The notes: a model not told the origin generated them from the sequence alone. Shown: positions 7,609-16,349, numbered from the stretch's first letter. The stretch is DNA of 64,000 nucleotides from Geothrix terrae (GCF_022808775.1 NZ_JAKZLA010000001.1:310001-374000); one strand, 5' to 3'. Numbers and translations: made by a program.

Positions 7609-9861
7609 ATGAAACGTAAGCAGGAAGCCCTCGATTACCATTCGCAGGGACGGAAAGGCAAGATCGAGGTCATCGCCACGAAGCCCTGTTCCACCGCGCG
7701 GGACCTGGCCAATGCCTATTCTCCGGGTGTGGCGGAACCCTGCCTGGAGATCGAGAAGAACCCCGAGGATGCCTACAAGTACACCGCCAAGGGCAACCTG
7801 GTGGCCGTGATCTCCAACGGGACCGCCGTGCTGGGCCTGGGCAACATCGGCGCCCTCGCCGGCAAGCCCGTGATGGAAGGGAAGGGCGTGCTGTTCAAGC
7901 GGTTCGCGGATATCGACGTGTTCGACATCGAAGTGAACGAGCTGGACATCGACAAGTTCTGCCAGGTGGTGAAGGCGCTCGAGCCCACCTTCGGCGGCGT
8001 GAACCTCGAGGACATCAAGGCTCCCGAGTGCTTCGAGATCGAGACCCGGCTGAAGAAGGAGATGAACATCCCCGTCTTCCACGACGACCAGCACGGCACG
8101 GCGATCATCAGCACCGCGGCGCTGATGAATGCCTCCGAGATCGTCAAGAAGAAGCTCGGAGACATGAAGGTGGTGTTCAGCGGCGCCGGCGCCTCCGCCA
8201 TCGCCTGCGCGAACATGATGATCCGCGCCGGCGTCAAGCTCGAGAACCTGTGGCTCTGCGACACCAAGGGCCTGGTCTACACCGGGCGCAAGGACGGCAT
8301 GAACGCCTACAAGGAGCGGTTCGCCAAGCCGAGCGACTGGCGCACCCTCGCCGACACCATCAAGGATGCGGATGTGTTCGTGGGCTGCTCCAGCAAGGGC
8401 GCCCTGACGCCTGAGATGCTCCTGAGCATGGCCAAGAACCCCATCGTCTTCGCCCTGGCCAACCCCGATCCCGAGATCGACTACCCCACCGCGAAGGCCA
8501 CCCGCGACGACATCATCCTGGCCACGGGGCGCAGCGACTACCCGAACCAGGTGAACAACGTCCTGGGCTTCCCCTTCATCTTCCGCGGCGCTCTGGACGT
8601 GCGCGCCTCGGAGATCAACGAGGAGATGAAGCTGGCCGCCGCCAAGGCCCTGGCCGCCCTGGCCAAGGAGGAAGTGCCGGATGCCGTGGTGAAGGCCTAC
8701 TCTGGCCAGAAGTTCACCTTCGGGCCCGAGTACATCATTCCCAAGCCCTTCGATCCCCGCGTGCTGCTGTGGGTGGCCCCGGCCGTCGCCAAGGCCGCCA
8801 TGGAGACCGGTGTGGCCAAGCAGCCCATCCCGGACATGCAGGCCTACAAGGAGCGCCTCGAGGGGCTCCAGGGCCGCAGCAAGGACGTGATCCGCAACGT
8901 CATCCATCGCGCCAAGGCCAATCCCAAGCGCGTGGTCTTCCCGGAAGGCACGCATCCCCTGATCCTCCAGGCCGTGTCCCAGATGGTGGACGAGGGCGTC
9001 TGCGTGCCCATCCTGGTGGGCGATCCCGCCAAGGTGAAGGTCGTGGCCGCCGACCACGGCATTTCGCTGGAGGGCATCGAGATCCAGGATCCGGCCACCG
9101 TGGCCTGGCGCAAGGAGGCCGAGGACGCCTACCTGGAGCTGCGGAAGCGGCGCGGCGTCACCCGCGACGAGGCGAGCCGCAAGGTGATGGAGCCGATCTA
9201 CTTCGGCGCCCTGATGTGCCGCCTGGGCAAGGCGGACGGCCTCATCGCGGGCCTGACGATGTACTACCCCGACACCATCCGGCCCTGCCTGGAGGTGATC
9301 GGCACCCGCAAGGGCGTCAAGCGCGTGTGCGGCGTCTACACCATGGTGCTCAAGAACCGCGTGCTGTTCTTCTCCGACACCACCATGAACATCGAACCCA
9401 GCAGCGAGGAGCTGGCAGAGATCGCCCTGCTCACCGCCGACCTGGCCAAGGACCGGTTCAACATGGAACCCAAGGTGGCCATGCTGTCCTTCTCCGACTT
9501 CGGCAGCGTGGACCATCCCCTGGTCCGCAAGGTCCAGAAGGCGGTGGAGATCGTGAAGTTCCAGCGCCCCGACCTCAAGTGCGACGGCGAGATGCAGGCG
9601 GATACGGCCCTCGGAGAGGGCATCCTGGCCGAGAGCTACCCCTGGGTGGACCTGCCGGGCGGCCCGAACGTGCTGATCTTCCCCGACCTCACCAGCGGCA
9701 ACATCGGCTACAAGCTGGTGCAGCGGCTGGCGGGGGCCGAAGTCATCGGCCCCATCACCTGCGGCATGGCCGCCCCGGTCCACGTGCTCCAGCGGCACAG
9801 CGACATGAACGACATCATCCACCTCACGGCGCTCACCGTCGTGGAGGCGCAGCAGAAGTAG
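7609..9861 (+). CDS. maeB: NADP-dependent malic enzyme fused to a phosphotransacetylase-like domain
   Basis: This 750-residue protein has the usual length for MaeB. Residues about 1-430 form the malic enzyme part ([28 protein letters not shown] as the dinucleotide loop, [10 protein letters not shown]). Residues about 440-750 match phosphate acetyl/butyryltransferase ([51 protein letters not shown]). It decarboxylates malate to pyruvate with NADPH formation; in the family the C-terminal domain is regulatory, not catalytic. ATG 7609 is chosen because AAGGAG precedes it by 8 bases. The minus strand has a 742-codon open frame across the gene, which is a codon-bias shadow. Confidence 0.96.
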   Translation: MKRKQEALDYHSQGRKGKIEVIATKPCSTARDLANAYSPGVAEPCLEIEKNPEDAYKYTAKGNLVAVISNGTAVLGLGNIGALAGKPVMEGKGVLFKRFADIDVFDIEVNELDIDKFCQVVKALEPTFGGVNLEDIKAPECFEIETRLKKEMNIPVFHDDQHGTAIISTAALMNASEIVKKKLGDMKVVFSGAGASAIACANMMIRAGVKLENLWLCDTKGLVYTGRKDGMNAYKERFAKPSDWRTLADTIKDADVFVGCSSKGALTPEMLLSMAKNPIVFALANPDPEIDYPTAKATRDDIILATGRSDYPNQVNNVLGFPFIFRGALDVRASEINEEMKLAAAKALAALAKEEVPDAVVKAYSGQKFTFGPEYIIPKPFDPRVLLWVAPAVAKAAMETGVAKQPIPDMQAYKERLEGLQGRSKDVIRNVIHRAKANPKRVVFPEGTHPLILQAVSQMVDEGVCVPILVGDPAKVKVVAADHGISLEGIEIQDPATVAWRKEAEDAYLELRKRRGVTRDEASRKVMEPIYFGALMCRLGKADGLIAGLTMYYPDTIRPCLEVIGTRKGVKRVCGVYTMVLKNRVLFFSDTTMNIEPSSEELAEIALLTADLAKDRFNMEPKVAMLSFSDFGSVDHPLVRKVQKAVEIVKFQRPDLKCDGEMQADTALGEGILAESYPWVDLPGGPNVLIFPDLTSGNIGYKLVQRLAGAEVIGPITCGMAAPVHVLQRHSDMNDIIHLTALTVVEAQQK

Positions 9862-9882
9862 CTATCAGCTATCAGCTGTCAG
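9859..9882. repeat. Heptamer repeat copy 1 (AGCTATC units)
   Basis: Starting at the TAG stop of the malic enzyme gene, three units of AGCTATC / AGCTGTC follow in tandem with a 7-base period. The same unit occurs at 52084 and 54674-54754. Confidence 0.8.
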
Positions 9883-9883
9883 G

Positions 9884-9907
9884 AGCAGGGGCCTTCGGGC
9901 CCCTGCT
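9884..9907 (+). terminator. Strong hairpin with TTCG loop after malic enzyme gene
   Basis: AGCAGGGGCC (9884-9893) pairs with GGCCCCTGCT (9898-9907) around a TTCG tetraloop, ten perfect pairs. No long T run follows, so it may act as a weak terminator or as a 3' mRNA stabiliser. Confidence 0.55.
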
Positions 9908-9974
9908 TCGTGATAAGGTTTCCTCCCCGAATCGGCCCCCTTCAGCTCGCTGGGGGCACCACTGGAGGCGGAAG

Positions 9975-10358
9975 ATGTACTACATCGTCGAATCCGGTAA
10001 GCCCTTTGAGCAGGCCTCGGCCGACCTGGAGGCTGCGGTGACGGCCGGTGGCTTCGGCGTGCTCCATGTCCATGACCTCGGGAACACCCTGCGCAGCAAG
10101 GGATTCCCATTTACGGAGGCCTGCCGGGTCTTCGAGGTGTGCAACCCGGGCCAGGCGTCCAAGGTCCTGAGCCTCGATCTGCGCCTGAACATGGCGCTGC
10201 CCTGCCGCATTTCCGTCTATACGGATCAGGGGCGCACCCGAATCGGCCTCATCCCCCCTTCGGATCTGCTCGAGGGCCTGTCGAAGGATCCCGCCCTGCT
10301 TCCCATCGCCCATGAAGTCGAGGCGGCCCTGATCAAGATGGTGGATGCGGCTCGATGA
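9975..10358 (+). CDS. DUF302 domain protein
   Basis: The 127-residue protein consists almost wholly of a DUF302 domain: the opening YYIVESGKPFEQASADLEAAV, then FGVLHVHDLGNTLRSKG, FEVCNPGQASKVLS and the closing LPCRISVY. Small cytosolic proteins of this family have no firmly known activity. GGAGG at 9964-9968 precedes ATG 9975 by 6 bases. The PYP-like gene follows 87 bases downstream in the same direction. Confidence 0.85.
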   Translation: MYYIVESGKPFEQASADLEAAVTAGGFGVLHVHDLGNTLRSKGFPFTEACRVFEVCNPGQASKVLSLDLRLNMALPCRISVYTDQGRTRIGLIPPSDLLEGLSKDPALLPIAHEVEAALIKMVDAAR

Positions 10359-10445
10359 CTCGTGCCATCAGCGGCGGATGGTCGGCGTGCTGCGCTGGTC
10401 GGCCCGCGGGCCGTCCTGAACGACATTCCGCGAGCCGGGGTTGTG

Positions 10446-10892
10446 ATGGGTGATGTCCTGTGCGCCTGGTGCGGAACTTTGATCGGTCAGAGCGGGGTCG
10501 ACCATTCCCATGGCATCTGCCGTTCCTGCTACCGGGAGCTGCTTCGCATTCCGGATCTGTCCGAGGAAGCATTGGACGACTTGCCGTTCGGCGTGATCGT
10601 CCTGGCGAAGGACGGGACCGTCCTGGCGTATAACCCGGCGGAAGGCGCGCTCGCCGGCCGTGAACCCAAGGCTGTGGTCGGCCGTCATTTCTTCACTGAG
10701 ATCGCCCCCTGCACCTCGGTCCAGGATTTCCAGGGTGTCTTCCGCGAATTCTGCGAGCGGAACGAGGCCTCCAGGACGTTCCAGTTCACCTTCCACTTTC
10801 CGGGTGGCCCGGTCCGGGTGCAGATCGTCTTCCTGCACAGGGGCGCAGATGTGGCCGTCGCCGTCCGGAAACGGACGGGTCCGGTCGCCTGA
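10446..10892 (+). CDS. Photoactive yellow protein-like PAS protein with N-terminal Cys/His cluster
   Basis: This 148-residue protein has two parts. Residues 6-28 hold C6xxC9, H20xH22 and C25xxC28, a zinc-ribbon-like cluster. Residues about 44-145 align with the PAS fold of Halorhodospira PYP at a constant offset of 20, without gaps from the beta-scaffold to beyond the chromophore site. PYP Tyr42, Glu46, Arg52 and chromophore-binding Cys69 correspond to Tyr62, Glu66, Arg72 and Cys89 (IAPCTS). Thr50 is Ala70 and Tyr94 is Phe114. A p-coumaroyl chromophore is therefore possible but not proven; no tyrosine ammonia-lyase or coumarate-CoA ligase gene is in the window. ATG 10446 is preferred over ATG 10362, because it places the CxxC cluster at the very N-terminus. 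Confidence 0.82.
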   Translation: MGDVLCAWCGTLIGQSGVDHSHGICRSCYRELLRIPDLSEEALDDLPFGVIVLAKDGTVLAYNPAEGALAGREPKAVVGRHFFTEIAPCTSVQDFQGVFREFCERNEASRTFQFTFHFPGGPVRVQIVFLHRGADVAVAVRKRTGPVA

Positions 10893-10899
10893 AGGCATT

Positions 10900-11697
10900 C
10901 TAGGTGGAGGACTCCAGCTGCTGGAGCCACGCCCGGATCTCGGGATCGGGGTCCGGGTTGAGGCGCAGGGCCTCGCGGAGGTCGGCAAGGGCAGGGGCGG
11001 GCTCGTCCCGCTGGAGGTGCACGAAGGCGCGTTCCTTGTGGGACCGGGCATCGCCGGGATCCAGCAGGATCAAGTGGGTGGCCGTCCACAGGGCCTCCTC
11101 CCAGTCCTCGACATGCATGAACCGCAGGTGGAGGTTGCGCACGAGGCGGATGAGGATCTGTCGGTCCGTGGCGGGTTTCAGCATGTCGCGGTGGAAGGCG
11201 ATCCGTCCGGCGCTGGCCTCCTTCACCAGGGCGGCGCCTCCCTCCTCGCCCACGGTGCGCCCGCGGTTGAAGGGGTCGAAGCACAGCAGGCCGGACGGCG
11301 AGCGCAGAGCGACGATGAAGTGGCCCGGCAGGCCCACGCCCACGGCATCGAAGCCCATGCGCCGAGCCAGATCGATCCATAGGATGGAGAGGGCGATGGG
11401 CAGGCCCTTGCGCCGGGCCAGCACCGCGGGGAGCAGGGCGTTCAGCGGATCGTCGTAGGTCTCGCGATCCCCGTCGAAGCCGAGTTCCTCGAAGAGCAGG
11501 TGATTGAGGGCCTCCAGGGCCCGGCCGGTATCCCAGGGCAGGGGCATGCGCCCTGCGAGGGTGAAGGCCCATTCGTTCAGTTGCATCACCACTGAGGCGG
11601 GATCAGGGTCTTCCAGGGCCGGTGCCACGGCGTGGACGGCCCCTTCTGCCAGGTTCCGGCACTCCGGATCCAGGCGGAGGTATTCGAGCAGGGACAT
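10900..11697 (-). CDS. SirB1-type transglutaminase-like protein with TPR-like tail
   Basis: The 265-residue protein carries the SirB1 family block RRKGLPIALSILWIDLARRMGFDAVGVGLPGHF (about 110-143, described by its ends RRKGLPI and GLPGHF) and CFDPFNRG near 160. The C-terminal 75 residues form two TPR-like helix pairs (DWEEALWTATHLILLDPGDA, PALADLREALRLNPD). The biochemical role of the family is unknown. The start ATG 11697 shares one base with the preceding gene's stop (TGATG), so translation is coupled. It is the last gene of the 14740-10900 operon and converges on the PYP-like gene with 7 bases between stops. Confidence 0.83.
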   Translation of the reverse strand: MSLLEYLRLDPECRNLAEGAVHAVAPALEDPDPASVVMQLNEWAFTLAGRMPLPWDTGRALEALNHLLFEELGFDGDRETYDDPLNALLPAVLARRKGLPIALSILWIDLARRMGFDAVGVGLPGHFIVALRSPSGLLCFDPFNRGRTVGEEGGAALVKEASAGRIAFHRDMLKPATDRQILIRLVRNLHLRFMHVEDWEEALWTATHLILLDPGDARSHKERAFVHLQRDEPAPALADLREALRLNPDPDPEIRAWLQQLESST

Positions 11698-12188
11698 CAG
11701 CCCCTCCGGCGAATCACCGCGCGGACCACGAGGGCCGCCGCGACCAGACCCATGGCACCCCAGGCCCAGTTCATCCACGAGCTGGTGGCGGCCTGGACCT
11801 TCTTGGCCTCCTCGGCCTTCCTGGCGTTCTCTTCGATGGAAATCTTGGATTGCGCCTCGCGGGCGTCCTTCACGGCCTTCTGGCCGGATTCACGCGAGGC
11901 CTGGAGTTCCTTGGCCGCGGCTTCCTGTTCCTCCTGGATGCCCAGCACCGCAACGTGCCTTTGGGGCTGGACCTTGGGACCGGTGCTGGCTGGCACCACA
12001 TCGGCCTCGTCGCTGTCGGAAACCGGACCCTGGCTGGAATCCAATGACTCGGTGAGGGCCTGGATGTCCTCCCGCAGGCCCTGGAGCACCTGGTTCTGGC
12101 GGTGGAGCTGGGCGCCCTGCAGCCAGAGCATGAGCAGCTGGAGCACCAGGAGGGCGGGGATGGTCCATTGGAGTGGGCGGCGGGTCAT
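11697..12188 (-). CDS. Hypothetical membrane protein with two TM helices and a central coiled coil
   Basis: The 163-residue protein has a TM helix at about 8-25 (WTIPALLVLQLLMLWLQG) and a second at about 138-158 (WAWGAMGLVAAALVVRAVI). Between them is a roughly 100-residue soluble segment. That segment is rich in Gln, Glu, Lys and Ala with heptad character (LGIQEEQEAAAKELQASRES, SIEENARKAEEAKKVQAA). No family is recognised. The start overlaps the SpoIIE gene stop by 4 bases (ATGA) and its stop overlaps the next start by one base. This tight packing suggests the three products work together, perhaps at the membrane. Confidence 0.75.
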   Translation of the reverse strand: MTRRPLQWTIPALLVLQLLMLWLQGAQLHRQNQVLQGLREDIQALTESLDSSQGPVSDSDEADVVPASTGPKVQPQRHVAVLGIQEEQEAAAKELQASRESGQKAVKDAREAQSKISIEENARKAEEAKKVQAATSSWMNWAWGAMGLVAAALVVRAVIRRRG

Positions 12189-14740
12189 GAATGCTCCCTT
12201 CCAAGGATAAACAGAGTCCGGTCATCCCGGTTCTGAGTATCGAAAGACGCTACATCCCGGAAGATCGCCTCGCAGGCCGCCCGGGGGCTGCCCGTGCCCC
12301 AGAGGCGGCGGAGCTGGCCGCACAGGCGGGCCACGCCGTAGAGCTCACCTTCCCGGTTCATGGCCTCGGACAGGCCATCGCTGTACAGCACCACCCAGCC
12401 CTTGGGGGGAAGGACGCCTTCGAGCACCTCCCAGTTCCCCGGTGCCGCCGGGCGGAGGCCGAGGCCACGGCCCTGGGGCGTCATTTCGGTCGAACAGTCC
12501 TCCACGACCCCCTGGAGCAGGAGGGCGCCCGGATGGCCGGCCCGGGCCAACCGGTAGTTCCCGTGCTGGTCCCACTCCAGCAGCACGAGGGTGAGGAAGC
12601 CCCTCTGGCCCAGCAGCTGGCGGAGGGTGTGGTCCATGGACTGGAGCATCTCCTCCAGCCCCTGGTCCTCGCGCTGGGCCGCCTGCTCGAGCAGAGCGGT
12701 CGCCTGAGCCATGTAGAGAGCCGCCGCGAGGCCCTTGCCGCAGACATCGCCCACCGCCGCCAGCCACTTGCCGCTGGGCCTCCGCTTCACGAAGAGCAAG
12801 TCCCCACCGGTCTCCAGTGCGGGTTCCAGGCGCAAGGCCACCTGGAACCCGGGGATGGGCGGCAGGTGGGAGGTGATGAGGCCCTCCTGGATGCGCCTGG
12901 CGGTCTCCAGCTCCTGGCTCAGGCGCTCCTGGGCCAGCAGGCGCTGGTGCATCACCGCTGTCTCCAGCACCTGGCCGGCCGCCAGGGCCACCTCGCGCAG
13001 CAGCTCACGATCCTCGCGGCCGTAGTTCAGCTCGGCGTACTTCCCCCCCAGGAGGACGGCGCTGTGGGGGTGATCCCCTGCGAGGATCAGCAGGAGCAGC
13101 TGGGCTTCCAGGGCATCCACATGGGCGCGGAGCCCCTGTCCCTGCTCCAGGATCCAGTCTGCCTCCTCGCTGCCCAGTCCCAGCACCAGCTCGCGGTTCT
13201 CCCGGGCCAGGCGGAGCAGTCCCGGGGGGATCCGCAGGGGCTGGGGGGGGAAATGCACTCGCCGGTCTTCGCGGTCCATGGCCTCGGCGGCCGGGAGGAG
13301 GATGTGGCGGGACTCGAAGGGCAGCACCTCCAGGAACTGCGGCCGGAAGGCCTCGTTCAGGGCCTTTCGCAGGGACTTCAACAGGGCTTCTTCGCTGAAG
13401 CGCTTCCGGGGCTCGCGGACGGCGCTGAGGACGATCTCGCGCGTGCTGGCGAAGTCCCGCCGGAAGCGGCGGCGGATGCCCTTCAGCAGGAGGCGCATCG
13501 TCCAGCCCAGGGGTAGCGCCAGAAGGCCGATGAGGGCCCCCGCCCAGCCTGGCGGGATGGAGGAGAGATGAGAGAAGCCCCAGGCCAGCCCGCCAAGATA
13601 GCCCGCCACGGTGAGCGCCAGGACGGCCATGTAGCTCACCCACCGCACCAGCGCCTTCCGCACCTCGAAGAGGCCATGGTGGAAGATGGCGTAAGCAAAG
13701 GTCAGTGGGAGCAGCGGTGCCGGGAGCATGAAGATGAAGGTTTGCCGGCGGAACAGGAGGCTGTTGTACTTGGTCTGGAGGATCGTCCAGGCCAGCAGGT
13801 CGAGGCAGAGGAACGCCGCCGCGAACAGGGACGGGAGCAGGGCCTTCCGGAGGCGCTCCGGGGAACGGAAGGTCCCCACGACGAAGAAGCCGAGGCCCGT
13901 GAGCGCCGAGCCCACCCAAAACGGGATCGGCAGGACCTGGGCGAAGGTGTGCAGGACCCGGAGCGCGCCATCCGGAGGCGCTTCTACCAGAGGCTTGGGC
14001 ATGCTGAGGTTCATCACCTCCCAGGCCCCTCTCAGCATCACTAGGATGGCCAGCAGCGCGAATGCGCCGTAGATGGCCTGGAGGAAGCGCCGGTTCTTCC
14101 GCAGTTCGAAGGGGTGCGGGAAGCGCAGGAAGAAGTGGATCCAGAGCGGCGGCACCAGGGCCGCAGCCGCGCCGGCCATCAGGAAGACCGTCAAGGTCAT
14201 GGCCACGGGCGCGTTCCCCGACTGGGTCGCGCCGGACATGAGGAGGACCATCGAGGCTAGGTAGAAGAAATGCCGCGAGGATTTCCGCTCGGGCGCCGAG
14301 ACCACCACGAGCAGGCTGACGGCCCAGGCCAGGATGCCGTTCAGCAGCAGGGCGAGCTGCGCCAGGTCCAGCGGCTTCACCAGCCGGATGGGGAGCAGGA
14401 TCGCCCGCCCCTGGCGCTTCACGGTGTAGATCAGGATGGTGCCCTGGGGCTTGGCGTTGATGAACTGCTGGGCCTTGCGCGTGCCCTCCAGCGTGGGCTC
14501 GAAGGTGCGGCCCTGGATCTTCACCAGCTCGTCGCCCTCGAGGAGGCCCGCCTCCTCCGCCACCCCCTCTGGAAGGATCTCCCGGATGACGATCTTGCCG
14601 TTCTCCAGAATCCAGGAGCACTGGTCATCCGACCTTGCGTAGACCCATTGGTTGATCGCGAACGAACCGAGCGCCAGGGTCAGGCAGATGAAGCTGATCC
14701 AGAACAGGCGCCACCGGATGCGTTTGAGGTAGGGGTTCAT
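12185..14740 (-). CDS. PDZ, multi-TM, SpoIIE-type PP2C serine phosphatase
   Basis: This 851-residue protein begins with a TM helix (about 11-31). A PDZ-like segment follows (about 45-115: LPEGVAEEAGLLEGDELVKI). Eight or so hydrophobic helices lie between 125 and 460. A probable GAF-like linker precedes a C-terminal RsbU/SpoIIE phosphatase from about 615. The catalytic part shows TGGDLLFV, VGDVCGKGLAAALYMAQ and the closing DDRTLFIL, with the metal-binding Asp residues in place. By family it dephosphorylates anti-anti-sigma or similar regulators in response to a membrane or periplasmic cue. No anti-sigma partner lies beside it. ATG 14740 starts the operon; the opposite-strand SDR start overlaps or abuts this region. 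Confidence 0.9.
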   Translation of the reverse strand: MNPYLKRIRWRLFWISFICLTLALGSFAINQWVYARSDDQCSWILENGKIVIREILPEGVAEEAGLLEGDELVKIQGRTFEPTLEGTRKAQQFINAKPQGTILIYTVKRQGRAILLPIRLVKPLDLAQLALLLNGILAWAVSLLVVVSAPERKSSRHFFYLASMVLLMSGATQSGNAPVAMTLTVFLMAGAAAALVPPLWIHFFLRFPHPFELRKNRRFLQAIYGAFALLAILVMLRGAWEVMNLSMPKPLVEAPPDGALRVLHTFAQVLPIPFWVGSALTGLGFFVVGTFRSPERLRKALLPSLFAAAFLCLDLLAWTILQTKYNSLLFRRQTFIFMLPAPLLPLTFAYAIFHHGLFEVRKALVRWVSYMAVLALTVAGYLGGLAWGFSHLSSIPPGWAGALIGLLALPLGWTMRLLLKGIRRRFRRDFASTREIVLSAVREPRKRFSEEALLKSLRKALNEAFRPQFLEVLPFESRHILLPAAEAMDREDRRVHFPPQPLRIPPGLLRLARENRELVLGLGSEEADWILEQGQGLRAHVDALEAQLLLLILAGDHPHSAVLLGGKYAELNYGREDRELLREVALAAGQVLETAVMHQRLLAQERLSQELETARRIQEGLITSHLPPIPGFQVALRLEPALETGGDLLFVKRRPSGKWLAAVGDVCGKGLAAALYMAQATALLEQAAQREDQGLEEMLQSMDHTLRQLLGQRGFLTLVLLEWDQHGNYRLARAGHPGALLLQGVVEDCSTEMTPQGRGLGLRPAAPGNWEVLEGVLPPKGWVVLYSDGLSEAMNREGELYGVARLCGQLRRLWGTGSPRAACEAIFRDVASFDTQNRDDRTLFILGREHS

Positions 14741-14765
14741 GGGACCTTTGTGGAAGAATGCCCCG

Positions 14766-15500
14766 ATGGAGCGGATCTCGCGGAACGGCAGGCCCTGCTG
14801 GGTGCTGGTGGGAGGACGGCGGCGCCTGGGGCGGGCCCTGGCTGAGGATCTGGCCGGGGACCATGATCTGGTGCTGACCAGCTCGGAACCCTGGGATGGG
14901 GAAACGTGGGTGGAGGACCTTTCGGAGAGGGCGGGTATCCGGACGTTTGTATGGAATGCCGAGAACCCGGAGGTGAGCTCCAGAATGATGGCAGATCTCC
15001 AGTCCCTGAAGGCGGCCGGTGGACTGATTTCGGGCGCCGTGCTGCTGGCCGGGACCTTTCCTGAGCAGCCGCTCGGAACCTGGACGCCCGAGCGGCTCGA
15101 CGCCACCTGGCGCATGAACCTCAGCTTCCCCTTCCTCTGCGCCCAGGCCCTGGCTCTGCACCTGCGCGAGGGCGCCTGCCTCCAGATCCTCCTGGACACG
15201 TCCATCCACCATCCCTGGCTGAAGCGCCTGCCGTACAGCGCGGCCAAGGCCGGGCTCGCGGCCCTGGTACCCGGGCTCGCCCAGCTCCTGGCGCCCAGGG
15301 TGCGCGTGGTGGGCCACGCCCTGGGAGCGATCCTGCCCGCGGAAGGCAGCGATGAAGCGTTCCTGGCGGACCGAACCTTGCTGAAGTGCCTGGGCGACCC
15401 CGCGGACCTCGCCCGCGCGGTGCGCTACGCCGCCGACAGTCCCTTTCTCACGGGGGACATTCTCACCCTGGACGGGGGACGGCGCTGGGTGGATCGATGA
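14766..15500 (+). CDS. Short-chain dehydrogenase/reductase family protein
   Basis: The 244-residue protein has a modified nucleotide loop (VLVGGRRRLGRALAEDLA, about 12-29) and the SDR active-site pattern Ser...Tyr-x3-Lys (YSAAKAG, about 159-165). It closes with a C-terminal GDILTLDGGRRW typical of FabG/PTR1-like SDRs. The usual NNAG is replaced by LLAGTF. The substrate is unknown. ATG 14766 is preferred; ATG 14739 is also possible but would overlap the start of the opposite gene. Its stop overlaps the ATG of the truncated queE copy (ATGA at 15497-15500), so it was probably once coupled to queE translation. Confidence 0.8.
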   Translation: MERISRNGRPCWVLVGGRRRLGRALAEDLAGDHDLVLTSSEPWDGETWVEDLSERAGIRTFVWNAENPEVSSRMMADLQSLKAAGGLISGAVLLAGTFPEQPLGTWTPERLDATWRMNLSFPFLCAQALALHLREGACLQILLDTSIHHPWLKRLPYSAAKAGLAALVPGLAQLLAPRVRVVGHALGAILPAEGSDEAFLADRTLLKCLGDPADLARAVRYAADSPFLTGDILTLDGGRRWVDR

Positions 15501-15574
15501 AGTTCAAGGTCAATGAGGTATTCCACTCGATCCAGGGCGAAGGACGGGGCCCCGTCCGTGAGCGCGAAGCGTGA
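15497..15574 (+). pseudogene. Truncated duplicate of the queE 5' end
   Basis: This 25-codon open frame reads MKFKVNEVFHSIQGEG, identical over 16 residues to the start of the full queE at 15678. It then diverges (RGPVREREA) and stops. Within the shared 48 bases seven differ, and all changes are silent (for example TCG against AGC for Ser). The break falls at the start of a 16-base perfect palindrome. The ATG overlaps the SDR stop as a coupled start would. It is most simply the remnant of an older queE interrupted or replaced by the intact copy. A leader-peptide role is possible but unsupported. Confidence 0.8.
15542..15557. repeat. 16-base perfect palindrome at the queE break point
   Basis: GGACGGGGCCCCGTCC is self-complementary over all 16 bases and lies exactly where similarity between the two queE starts ends. 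Confidence 0.85.
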
Positions 15575-15575
15575 G

Positions 15576-15606
15576 CGGGAGGACGCGCCGGTGGCGCGTC
15601 CTCCCG
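15576..15606. repeat. 14-bp perfect hairpin between the two queE starts
   Basis: CGGGAGGACGCGCC (15576-15589) is the reverse complement of GGCGCGTCCTCCCG (15593-15606) with a GGT loop. Together with the palindrome 18 bases upstream it resembles a small REP-like or insertion-type element. No T run follows, so it is not a standard terminator. Confidence 0.75.
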
Positions 15607-15677
15607 GGGGTAGTCATGGGTGCCCCGCGATCGCCCACAGGGCGGGAACGGAGGACAATGGAACAGGTCGGGTGAAC

Positions 15678-16346
15678 ATGAAGTTCAAGGTCAACGAGGT
15701 GTTTCACAGCATCCAGGGGGAAGGCGCCCGCATCGGACGCCCCTGTCTGTTCATCCGTCTCACGGGCTGCCCGCTGCGCTGCTCGTACTGCGATACGGAG
15801 TACGCCTTCTACGACGGGACCATGCGAAGCCTGGAGGAGCTTCTCGCTGAAACCCGGCAGCGTCTCGGCCCCCCGCGGAAGGGGCCCAGCGCCCCGTTTG
15901 TCGAGCTCACGGGGGGAGAACCCCTGGCCCATCCCCACGCCCCCGACCTGCTGCGGGCCCTGCTGGGCCTGGGCTACGAAGTGGCTCTGGAAACGGCCGG
16001 CAGCCACGACCTAGCGCCGGTGCCCCGGGAGGTGGTCAAGATCGTGGATCGCAAGACCCCCGGCAGCGGGGAGGCCCACCGCTGGCTGGAATCCAACCTC
16101 GACCACATGGTTGCAGGGCAGGACGAGCTGAAGTTCGTGCTCTGCGGCCAGGCGGACTACGAATGGGCCCGGGCCTGGTGCGCCGAGCGGCGGGTCTGGG
16201 ATCGCCTGGAGGTGCTCTTCAGCCCCGTATGGGGCAGCCTCGACCCCGCCTGGCTCGCCGAGCAGGTCGTGGCTGATGGCCTGCCTGTGAGGGTCCAGAT
16301 GCAGCTTCACAAGGTCATCTGGGGGGCGGAGAAGAAGGGGGTCTGA
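15678..16346 (+). CDS. queE: 7-carboxy-7-deazaguanine synthase (radical SAM)
   Basis: The 222-residue protein has the cluster motif C-x3-C-x2-C (GCPLRCSYCDTEY, about residues 31-42) that ligates the 4Fe-4S centre. ELTGGEP (about 76) binds SAM, and DRKTPGSGE and DELKFVL follow. It converts 6-carboxy-tetrahydropterin to 7-carboxy-7-deazaguanine in queuosine/preQ0 synthesis. The length is normal for short QueE forms. No queC, queD or queF is adjacent. ATG 15678 is fixed by the conserved start MKFKVNEVFHSIQGEG; GGTGAAC precedes it, so the ribosome site is weak. A truncated second copy of its 5' end lies upstream at 15497. Confidence 0.95.
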   Translation: MKFKVNEVFHSIQGEGARIGRPCLFIRLTGCPLRCSYCDTEYAFYDGTMRSLEELLAETRQRLGPPRKGPSAPFVELTGGEPLAHPHAPDLLRALLGLGYEVALETAGSHDLAPVPREVVKIVDRKTPGSGEAHRWLESNLDHMVAGQDELKFVLCGQADYEWARAWCAERRVWDRLEVLFSPVWGSLDPAWLAEQVVADGLPVRVQMQLHKVIWGAEKKGV

Positions 16347-16349
16347 ACC

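Noticed and set aside
7594..9822. 742-codon open frame on the minus strand across the malic enzyme gene
   Set aside because: Its translation is rich in His, Gly, Leu and Val without domains, and the plus-strand protein is an unmistakable MaeB. High GC and codon bias produce such shadows.
12185..15247. Longer start for the SpoIIE phosphatase gene at 15247
   Set aside because: The extra 169 codons overlap the SDR gene and lack family similarity; the TM and PDZ start fits ATG 14740.
15576..15606. Hairpin as a terminator of the SDR gene
   Set aside because: It has no T run and lies within the interval between two queE starts, so an element or break-point role is more likely.
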